A DNA stretch of 64,000 bases, taken from the NCBI GenBank assembly GCA_002633025.1, contig NMRB01001062.1, positions 1-64,000 on the forward strand. The letters are read 5' to 3'. Below the pieces are notes generated by a model. It saw only the letters and a program-made list of their open reading frames with translations, made no database searches and was not told the DNA's origin. This document shows positions 56,331 through 64,000 of this stretch, one piece after another. The DNA comes from Notospermus geniculatus (Eukaryota > Nemertea > Pilidiophora > Heteronemertea > Lineidae). The position numbers were made by a program, and so were the translations under genes. Positions within the stretch are counted from its first letter, which is position 1. The number at the start of each line of letters is the position of its first letter.

Positions 56331-59046
56331 TTACTGATTTGAATATTGGGAGGTGCCAACACCACCTCTGAATTCGGGAGCGGTAGCGTACAAATTGCCT
56401 GCTGTTGGTGCATTGGCTTGGCTTGTTGTACTTGACTCGATGGCGCGATGACTCGAAGGCGCGAAGAAGGCCAATTAAATTTCCTGCATAATTGGTGAAT
56501 GCCTTATTTTAATTCGACTAACGCATTTCAGAAGACTGGGTTACTATGCAACATTTTTAGGAAGGTGAGGAACATGCAGTAGGATGATTGCTCAAAAGGG
56601 CTGAAAATTAACGCTATACCTCCTCTGGGGTTTGGAATAAGGAGACAAGACCAATCCCTACAACTTTTCAAAAGAGACCCATAGTAAATTCTCAAAGGCT
56701 TAGGAGCTGTAGGCCGAGTTCGAGGCTCTCCTTCATTTCATGATTTACGTTGAATATCAACCTCACTTCACCTCTTTTTAGTTGGCGACACTACGTCGGT
56801 CCACTTCCGCCGTTGATCCATGCCACTTCTTAGAAATAAGCAGCTGAATTATTGGATAATTCTGGCGGTCATCGAGTCATCGCGCCATCGAGTTTTCGCG
56901 TCATCGAGTCAAGTACAACAAACCATTGGCTACAGTATTCAAGTTATAAGGAATGCCTGTGTTCATGCTAAACGGTACATTCCCTACGCCTAGGCCTACT
57001 TGATTTATGGGTGCCGTGTTACGCTGTGGGGAATGAGGGGGCAGGTTCACCAGCATTTGGTTATACTGTCCACAAAATTTGGCAACGTGTCCCATCAATC
57101 CGCAGGCGAAACACGGCCCTACTACCCGCTGACCTTGGAATCCGGAGCTACCGTTACTGAACTTATTCCGATTAAAACCGCCGAAGTTGCCACCATTTCC
57201 CTTTTGGCTGTTTTGTTGCGGGCGCTGCAATTGGGGACCAGCTGAACCCGGAACAGATTGAGACGCAGAACTAGTATCCTCAACAAGACCTCTTACATTG
57301 TTTCTAAAGTGGAGACGGCTTTAGAAAACTTTGCAACTCAGTTGAACAAAGTCAGTCGAATAAGATTTTGTATCTGCAACTCCTGATTTTCTCAAGGCTG
57401 AACTCCGAGCTGCATCCGACGACTTGATAGACTTATTTTCAGGTGGAGGAGAATTACGCATGGCTCTGATCGCTGAATCATCTACGTCTTCGTCTTCATC
57501 GTCCGAGCTGTCTTCATCTGAATCTTCGGAGTCGGACTCATCGGGCTTCACCATCCAAACCTGTCTCGCGGTTCGGCGTGAACGTTTGTCGTCCCCTTCT
57601 TGAGACGCACTGCAGCGGCCTGTCTCCATGAAATTAACAACATCCGCCACTGCAGCATCGATATCAATGGGAGACTTCACAAACTCCACTTGAACCTTAG
57701 CCTCGTCGTCCAGGAGGCCATCGAAAAATCGGCGGAGGAGATCCTCCCGGCGAGTTTTGATGTCCCTCTCAGAGTGAGCCTTATCGTACAATCGCTTGAG
57801 CTCTGCTGCGTAATTCTCAGTGGTCTCGCCCGACTTTTGATTTCTATTTGCGAATAAAACTCTGTAAGTCTTTGATGACACTACCTTCCTAAATCGGTGA
57901 CCCAACTCTTTCACTAGTAGGCTGAAACTTCCCCTCACCTCAGAAGGAAGCTGGCCGAATACAAATTCACCAGCCTTCCCTGTGAGTTTGGGGAGGATTT
58001 CATATACTTTTTCGTCTTCCGTCCATCCCATGCGGGTAGCGACATCACTGAACCGATTAAACCAAACATCCCATTGTTCAGTGCCAGAAAAACAGGGGAG
58101 TTGGGGGCGTCTGTTCCGTTTTGACTCTTCGCTCAAAGAAGACGTTCGACCACCTACCCAAGTTGACTTAACAGAGTCGTGATCAGAGATAGAGCTGTCA
58201 GCGTCGGAGTCCTCGACGTCTGATGGAGACGACAAGACAGGAGGGGCCTGGTGCCTTGTCACATCCGCCGTCTCAGAGTCCGGTGCCAACGCTGTACCTT
58301 GATCACTATCATTAGCTCTCTTTACATGCACCACTTTAGAAATAGAATCAAGTTTGGCCCCAAGTTTCGACAGTTCCGACTGTATTTGCTGAGACTCTCT
58401 AACTATCTCTTGTGACGTCTGTTTCATCACGTATTCGCAACTCACACTGGTATCTTTAACTACATTGGCCAATTCTACTTTCATGCCTTCGTGTAACTCG
58501 GCCTGATGGTCTAACACGTTAACTTTCTCTTGTTTTCGAGACGCCTTATCCATTTCACTATCCTGTCTCATTTCCTCTATCATTTCAATCACAGAGTCGG
58601 TTTTCTTTAGCTGCGCCTCCAACAACCCGCCAAAAATACTGGGCCTGTGCTTGAATTTGTTTATTGTGGTTTTCACTTTGTCTGTTGTGGATTTCCATCA
58701 ACATGTCAAATTTCTTGTTGTGATCCGCCATAGCAGCGTGAAATGCACACAAAATTTCCTTTAGGCCTACATCCGCTGCAGGATTTTCAACGTCACCGCT
58801 AGGCCTACTGTCCCTGTGGACGGATGGCACTGCCAGTGGTACATCCACACCGTCACCTACAACTTCACTACCTTCGGTAACGTCCACAGACCCAACACTG
58901 ATGCTATCGGGATGCTCTTCTGCCTTAGTCTCAGGCTCCTTTTCATTATCTAGGCCTAATGCGCTTCCAGTTTCTACCAATATGGTCTCACCCTCAAATT
59001 CACCAACCGCGTACTTTGTCTTCTTATTCGTTTTACCCCCTGCCAT
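56331..59046 (-). pseudogene. Retroelement gag, broken
   Basis: It reads on the minus strand from ATG 59046 (MAGGKTNKKTKYAV). An acidic N-terminal part is followed by a coiled-coil-like region (to about 58350), a capsid-like retrotransposon Gag block (about 58095-57600, with QWDVWFNRF and ENYAAELKRLYDKA), an acidic serine-aspartate linker, and a CCHC zinc knuckle (CFACGLMGHVAKFC, near 57090-57130) ahead of the C-terminus at 56331. Breaks: a frame change between 58676 and 58585, an in-frame TAA at 57321-57323, and element gamma inserted at 56420-56924. The zinc knuckle marks nucleic-acid binding. The frame change could in principle be programmed, but with the stop and the insertion decay is simpler. 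Confidence 0.85.
56420..56924. mobile_element. TIR element gamma, inside gag
   Basis: A shorter (505-bp) relative of alpha and beta with ends ggcttgttgtacttgactcg and cgagtcaagtacaacaaacc. The flanks attggctt and attggcta form an 8-bp duplication with one mismatch. The interior is inverted relative to alpha for the gtagtgtcgcc block. Confidence 0.8.
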
Positions 59047-59160
59047 ACTAGATTTTTACCATAGAGATATTATTTAGGCGTTAGAGTTCGTATCGCAGGA
59101 TGTCTATAGAAGAGTTTCACTTTTTGGTCGTTTCCAAATAAATGATTTCCTCACATAAAC

Positions 59161-59178
59161 ATCCCACCGCTGTCACCA
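59161..59178 (-). other. Putative primer-binding site
   Basis: Six bases past the 5' LTR the minus strand reads tggtgacagcggtgggat. A TGG start is what a tRNA 3' CCA would pair with. I cannot name the tRNA. Confidence 0.55.
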
Positions 59179-59184
59179 GAAAAA

Positions 59185-59757
59185 TGTCACGCTATTTCGC
59201 TTTTATGGCAGAAAGAATAGAAAGAATAAGAGAATTTGAACAACTCAATGATTTCCATAGAAACTCTCAGTGTTTATTTCACACGCCAAATCACAAGGCG
59301 CATGAGAGACATCATGAAACTTACAGATGAAAATTACAAAAGGATCACAGATTATCCTATAGGCCTATATGGCGCGTGCAGACGGGGCGAATTGGTGTGT
59401 GCAGCGGAGCCGTGGCGTGGGCAGCAAAAAGGGGTCCAAATTCAATGAAAACATCGGAAAAAACGGTTCTACCTTAATTTGAAAATCTTCACGTCGTGTG
59501 ACGGATGCGAGTGAATTCGGAAGATGTCAATCAATCGACGAATCAGTCCTAAGGGGAAAAGTCCTATGCTCTGGGGGTTCACGTCGGTTGCGCCGGTCGT
59601 TTCTCTGAGCCGTTTCTCTCTCAAGAATGACATGTGCTTCAGCTTTTATACTCCAGGAATCAAAGTAGTTCGGAACCCTGACGTTGGAATTCTACGCACA
59701 CCAAATGTACACAACGTATGTACACAGAGGATGCATTGCAATCCTCAGATCACCACA
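59185..59757 (-). repeat. 5' LTR of the retroelement
   Basis: 573 bp, in element sense tgtggtgatc...cgtgaca. It holds a TATA box and a downstream AATAAA, in the order expected for a working LTR. It is shorter than the 3' LTR, with junctions at 59700 and near 59371. Confidence 0.85.
59642..59651 (-). promoter_or_regulatory. TATA box in the 5' LTR
   Basis: Element sense gtataaaagc, a close match to a canonical TATA box. The same word is in the 3' LTR at about 54680-54690. An AATAAA lies about 370 bp downstream (59273-59278). Confidence 0.65.
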
Positions 59758-59876
59758 GTTTTATAGTTGTAGGGCTCACAGTTTTCTACTAGGGTCTTAG
59801 TTTTATAGTTGTAGGGCTCACAGTTTTCTACTAGGGTCTTAGGTCTTGGGTCTTAGGTCTTAGTTTTATAGACACC
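59758..59876. repeat. Minisatellite, right part
   Basis: Continuation of 51312-51548 after the LTR insertion. The last unit changes to ggtcttgggtcttaggtctt and ends tatagacaccctgg. Confidence 0.8.
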
Positions 59877-60772
59877 CTGGGCTCTGGGCACGCTACGAAA
59901 TCGCTTATTTTGCTGCTTTGTTGGTTTTCCGCCCAGTTCTGCGTTTATTCGTATGCGAGTCCTTAATATAACCATGAGGCAGTACTTCAAGTCGTTACCA
60001 ACATGTGAAGCAGGTGCGATATTCAGAAAAACTCGCCCTGTTGGGTCGACGAATGCCGGGAGAAAAAAGGCGACGAACGTGGCCGGAGATCGCGAATTCA
60101 CTCCATTCTTCGCTCGCTCTCCCACACACTTTGCTGAGGTAGCGGGGAAACCTGTGATTGTTTCTTTTTCTAACTTCTTCTATACACTTTCACAGAGGAA
60201 TTAAGGGCTGTCCTGTAGAAATATCGAAGACACTCGCGAAAAATCCTGCCAAATGCCGAAATACTTCGTTGAAGCCAATGAACACACCGCCTTTCGTTTT
60301 GAAATCAAAACGGGTAACTGTGCATGCGCGCGTTTTCAATGACCTATTTACAAATACGCAACTCATTTTTATGATACAAACACTTTTTTTCGGATTTCTT
60401 CGGTTTGACCTGGACTTTGACAATGAGTTTGACCTTGACGAGTGTTTCATTAGCTTAATTAGAACTCCTGAAGATATATACATGTACATGTATATTGATA
60501 TTTTGTTATCATCCCATGGTTTCAGTAGATAAACCAAATTGACACCCCCCTGAGCGTGTTTCTGAAATTGTCGCCATGGCAACAGCAAAGTCATAGAGGG
60601 TAGAACAAAGCTAGTGACGTGGCGCTCGGAGGTGCAGTTGCCGCTTTGAAGCCTTTGGGAGTCGTCTTGGTGGACCCGTCTGCAAAGGTGTTCACTAAAT
60701 CAGCGACACTAATCACAACGCGATACGTTGTCTAGCTTACTTTTGTGTAAATGATTCTACAAGGACCCAGCC
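59877..60772 (+). repeat. Duplication unit 4, 5' flank (short)
   Basis: From about 59960 it matches the unit-3 flank (acttcaagtcgttaccaac, gcgatattcagaaaaactcgcc), then about 370 bp specific to this copy, then from 60448 the common A-proximal block (ttcattagcttaattagaac, gtcgccatggcaac, tctgcaaaggtgttcac). The tRNA-like segment and candidate exon are absent in this window. Confidence 0.65.
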
Positions 60773-61741
60773 ATGATTAAGTATAGACTTGGAAAGGTTA
60801 TCCCATTCCAACCACCACTTATATCACCCAATGGGATGTGGTTTGTAGATTATTCAGGGATGGTAGTAGACTATCAACGGTCGAATGACTCACCCTATAC
60901 AAATGTTGTAGTATATGTTAACAAGAGGGGTTAGTTTGGAATCCAGTACAAGAGTTCGTTTTATAAGAAACTTACTGGATGGTTCGGATCTATTTACATG
61001 GGTTACACAGTGTTTTATTTTTCTATCCGGCGAAAAAGAACCTTCCTGCTTTATGACGTCAAGAGGGGGACATTTGAAGGGAACATCATCATACCAAACA
61101 CAAATCAATGCATTTCTGGAGGAGTAGACTATGACATAAAGATAGGAAATGAGGGGAAAGCCGTCGTAGTCTGCCATCAAAATTTCATCGGTGCCACAAT
61201 TTATGATGTAAAATTGTCAAACGAAACTGGTCGAAATCAATTTGTCCTCATCAACGGAATCGTCTTCCCTTTGATGCGCCTGCCAGAGGTTATCATCACC
61301 GATGTTTACATTCTTGAAAAAATGCACGTGATCGGGTATTTTCTGATAGATGATTACCGGGCAACGAAATACAGGCAGAGGAAATTCGTGAGGCAATGCC
61401 GCTGGAAATATGTGAGGCATGGATGTGGTTTTCTTCTTCTAACTTTCAGCAAATCTTCTGACATGTTTTTCATACTTTGTGGAGGCCGACCGAGGCTGAG
61501 TGCGATCGGATTGAGACGTATTTTTTACCCTGATGACGGTTTCCTTGAAAAGGCTTCTCGGGAAAAAAAATTTACAAAGAAAATTGCGACCTTTTATCCC
61601 AGTATCAATGATTGGTTTGTGCGTCATTACACATTCAATCCCGCAGATGGTGCATTACTGCATTTCAAGCGCTCTCCACGGATGGCTTCAGGCATGAAAG
61701 AGCATTTGGTTTCAGCTGAAGTTTACGATCTTGTGATATAA
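60773..61741 (+). pseudogene. Family gene A, unit 4 (A4), one nonsense codon
   Basis: Full-length A homologue of 322 codons with one defect: codon 54 is TAG (60932-60934) where A1 and A2 have a tyrosine in KR(E/G)YFGIQYK or its equivalent. Before it the frame reads MIKYRLGKVIPFQPP; after it the frame is open to the normal end. The segment after VRQC (KYVRHGCG) resembles A2. No frameshift is present, which suggests a very recent loss, an allele, an assembly error or readthrough. Translation could restart at ATG 60998 only at the cost of the first 75 codons. Confidence 0.8.
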
Positions 61742-61905
61742 GAATATAATGGAAAATCTCTTTCTTGACCAGGGTTGAGCCGGCTCCCGAATGAAGTAAC
61801 CTCGACGGGAAGACTACCGTATACGGATTGACGCAGAATTTATGTTTTACCTCTCCAATATTTTACCCTCTGTCTTTGTTAACCTTCTTTTCATTATGTT
61901 CTTAG
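61733..61905 (+). other. Possible phase-0 intron between A4 and B4
   Basis: As in unit 1: gtgata at the end of A, a pyrimidine-rich ttaaccttcttttc and an acceptor ttcttag ending at 61905, followed by an open frame reading VNKNYKYKL into B4. Confidence 0.4.
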
Positions 61906-61941
61906 GTAAACAAAAATTACAAATACAAATTAAGTCACCGA

Positions 61942-62949
61942 ATGCCGTTCATTCCACCAATCAGATCAACAGAAAGATTCCTTTCTGTTTCATTTTTAGA
62001 CAATTCCCAACCATTTGTTACGGCACAATACGTAGAACAGCCAGTGCCTTGGCGGAGAATTCTTGTGTACACTCCGCGTCAAAATAAACTTTATCGGGTA
62101 TTACATAATTTTTCCTTCTTTTATCGCTCACCTAAAGGTACCAAGAACTGTAACACCCAGTGTCTTGACTACTACTTGAGGACTCTCCTCAGGATCACCC
62201 GCAAAACAGCTGTCATCACCGACATATTGGTGTACCAGTTATCACGTGGAAAATTAATAACAAAGCTCCCTGTTCCGCCTGAAGAGAAATGCAAAGTAGT
62301 TCGTCTTATTGGTTTAGTCAGACTCATTTTTTACACGCTGGATATGTTAACATTTGTTTTCTATTGTTTCGTGTCCACGCGATCTACAATGTCCTTGACC
62401 TTTTACGACCTCCACCGGAAGCATCAGGATGGCAAAATGGTGTACGCGTTCTCACACAATATAACTCGACAGTTTCAACTGCCGATCAAAATCCTATCCA
62501 ACAACCCGGGTCGTCCCTGGTTCAGTTTGTTCCACAGGGCGAAATACCCCGTTCTCCTCTTCATCAACCATCGCTTGCAAGTTGTCCTGGTTCTTCGCAT
62601 CCAAGACGCACGCCCTACAATATTGCCGTGCGAAGTTCTCATGCCAAAGACCTTAACAGGCTTCATCGCTACTAACGAAGCGTTGGGCGTGTTCGTTGTA
62701 TCTTTTGGGCCGACTATGGAAAGAAAATATGCTGGGTTTTCCGGCATTGAAATGCATGAAATTTGTTCATCCAGTTTGAATGAAAACTATGACGTCATCA
62801 GTCGGCTACGGCTAGAAATGCATGGAGTAAGTGACGGTGATAGTAGACACATGGGAGCTGCCCATTTCGACCAAAACAGGAACATTCGCTGGATACATCG
62901 GAAACACAAGAAATACGATGCAGTAAATATATTTTCGCCCATTAAGTAA
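61942..62949 (+). CDS. Family protein B, unit 4 (B4), unknown function
   Basis: An intact frame of 335 residues from ATG 61942 (MPFIPPIRSTERFLSV), with the exon possibly starting at 61906. The block QLSRGKLITKLPVPPEE is identical to B1 and B2. Over the first 66 codons compared with B1, I count 18 codons with residue changes and 5 with silent changes. The basic patch YRSPKGTKN (61-69) and the segment before FYTLDM vary most. The end is FSPIK. Strand-like blocks (RILVY, FVFYCFV, LFINHRLQVVLVL) recur as in the others. Confidence 0.75.
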   Translation: MPFIPPIRSTERFLSVSFLDNSQPFVTAQYVEQPVPWRRILVYTPRQNKLYRVLHNFSFFYRSPKGTKNCNTQCLDYYLRTLLRITRKTAVITDILVYQLSRGKLITKLPVPPEEKCKVVRLIGLVRLIFYTLDMLTFVFYCFVSTRSTMSLTFYDLHRKHQDGKMVYAFSHNITRQFQLPIKILSNNPGRPWFSLFHRAKYPVLLFINHRLQVVLVLRIQDARPTILPCEVLMPKTLTGFIATNEALGVFVVSFGPTMERKYAGFSGIEMHEICSSSLNENYDVISRLRLEMHGVSDGDSRHMGAAHFDQNRNIRWIHRKHKKYDAVNIFSPIK

Positions 62950-63176
62950 ACCAGCCTCGAATTACATCCTTTCAAATTAAGGAAATCCGAACGGATGTGA
63001 GCGTCCAGAAGAGGCGGAAAACCACCAACGTTGATGCTAAACTGGGAAGGACAATTTGCCAATGAAAATATAGCCATCGATCGTCTCGCCTCGTCTGACT
63101 CCGTCAGCACATGTCATGATTGATTTGCTAGCTCAGTCAAGTTGGATGAGGTATTGAAATTCAATTGTCACTGAGT
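62950..63176 (+). repeat. Duplication unit 4, 3' flank
   Basis: Close to 7917-8147 (aaaaccaccaacgttgatgc, gccatcgatcgtctcgcctc, attgaaattcaattgtcactg). Homology stops near 63176. Confidence 0.7.
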
Positions 63177-63251
63177 CAATTGCTAATGGCCTGTCGCTGT
63201 GGTTGCGCGACTAACTTAGGGTTTATATTGTATCCGGAAGTATTATTTATT

Positions 63252-63393
63252 TGGAGGTTGCGATCAGCGACCTATAACGGATCCTTATACGTATACGGAT
63301 CGAAGTGTACACAAAATTTGTCCTCGTTGAACAGAATTCTATCAGTATACATATAATGATCCGTGATAAGTCGCTGATCTCAACCTCCCTAAT
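63252..63393. mobile_element. 140-bp hairpin MITE
   Basis: ggaggttgcgatcagcgac pairs with gtcgctgatctcaacctcc, and ataacggatc pairs with gatccgtgat. The palindrome tacgtatacg lies in the left arm. Confidence 0.7.
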
Positions 63394-64000
63394 GTTGGCA
63401 GGATTTCCTCGCAGGAGCTTAAACAGCTTCCAACTCCTTGGACTTTTGAAGCAGTGGGAAGCTATTGGTCTCCCATGGGAAGCTACACGCTATTGGTATG
63501 CAAATATCGATTCCAGGGTTCGCATTGGTGTACACACAGAAAAATATTCATCTCCACTTGAGATAAGTGCTGTCTTGAAGCCCTTTGAAACACAAATATC
63601 TTGTATTTGAGATAATAATATCTCGAATCGAGAAAGCATCTGTCTAGTGGCAAAACCTGATATATTTGTGACTCTACCTGAGACAAATAGCGTGTTAAGC
63701 CTCCCGATACGCAACGTATCTCACGCTTGAGATATCAATAACATCGAATCGAGATATTGGTCATCGCAAATAAACTAGATCAGTGCGGGCCACCAGTTGG
63801 GCCTGACGAGATAACAGTGTTGCAATTTGCAAAAAAATATTACAGAAACGCTGACTTACGAAAGCAAACACATAAGAATATTGATAAACTATTGTTTGAA
63901 ATCTGAGATACGAATTATAGGTTGTGAATGTTTCCCTTTCAGAATTATAAAGACAATAATTGTACAGCGTCGGTTTTCTCTCAACCAATACCATGCAAAA
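63394..64000. other. Intergenic, no gene seen
   Basis: Several atctcgaatcgag-type words at about 63618-63640 and 63742-63755 in a decayed inverted layout. No gene is supported. Confidence 0.4.

Larger units (their letters stand above)
51549..59757 (-). mobile_element. LTR retroelement, gag only, nested inserts
   Basis: LTRs lie at 51549-55248 (3', expanded by inserts) and 59185-59757 (5'). The 4 bp gttt flank both ends, inside the minisatellite. In element sense there are a primer-binding-like site (59161-59178), gag (59046 to 56331), a short remainder of about 1.1 kb and a polypurine tract (55249-55264). No protease, reverse transcriptase, RNase H or integrase sequence is visible, so the element is non-autonomous or internally deleted. 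Gag type and LTR ends (TG...CA) suggest a Ty3/Gypsy-like element. Confidence 0.85.

Noticed and set aside
57600-58182. Plus-strand frames inside the gag region
   Set aside because: They are antisense shadows of the minus-strand gag, which has capsid-like and zinc-knuckle signatures.

Overview
This is a repeat-dense eukaryotic window with no bacterial-style operons. Frequent TAGGCCTA and TACATGTA words, tRNA-like heads, a Tc1-like transposon, a TATA-bearing LTR retroelement and dozens of hairpin elements fit a marine invertebrate, most likely a deuterostome such as an echinoderm or hemichordate. That assignment is inferred from sequence texture and is not proven. There are two assembly gaps (16639-17066 and 45859-46078) and one ambiguous base near 11107.

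The main content is a multicopy gene family I do not recognise, laid out as four same-strand duplication units. Each unit has a long conserved 5' flank, then reading frame A (about 315-325 codons, starting MIKYRLGK), a short spacer, then reading frame B (about 332-347 codons, containing PVPPEE and FYDLHRK). Unit 1 (A 5785-6729, B 6918-7916) and unit 2 (A 27652-28629, B 30597-31640) are intact. Unit 3 (A 42631-44214) is wrecked and has no B. Unit 4 (A 60773-61741, B 61942-62949) has one nonsense codon in A and an intact B. A fifth partial flank lies at 9890-12107 without genes. A and B are themselves related. A weak donor-like GT at the end of A and a conserved acceptor just before B are both phase 0, so A and B could be two exons of one two-domain protein. 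Alternating hydrophobic strands suggest a beta-propeller-like fold (inference). All length differences among intact copies are whole codons. The B1/B4 N-terminal comparison shows far more replacement than silent changes, next to an invariant block.

The rest is mostly mobile DNA, heavily nested. Unit 2 carries at least six insertions in its flank and in the A-B spacer, none in its coding frames. A family with 8-9 bp target duplications occurs three times (21294, 28867, 56420). A minus-strand LTR retroelement (51549-59757) has gag but no pol, sits inside a minisatellite with a 4-bp duplication, and has a further element in its 3' LTR. Large inverted-repeat elements occupy 3333-4348, 14165-14965, 32893-39303 and 37337-38292. 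Broken fragments of recognisable genes are a THAP-domain start (12613), a SAP-like start (18576), a protein kinase domain (46470-47511, minus) and a Tc1 transposase (about 44507-45530, minus).
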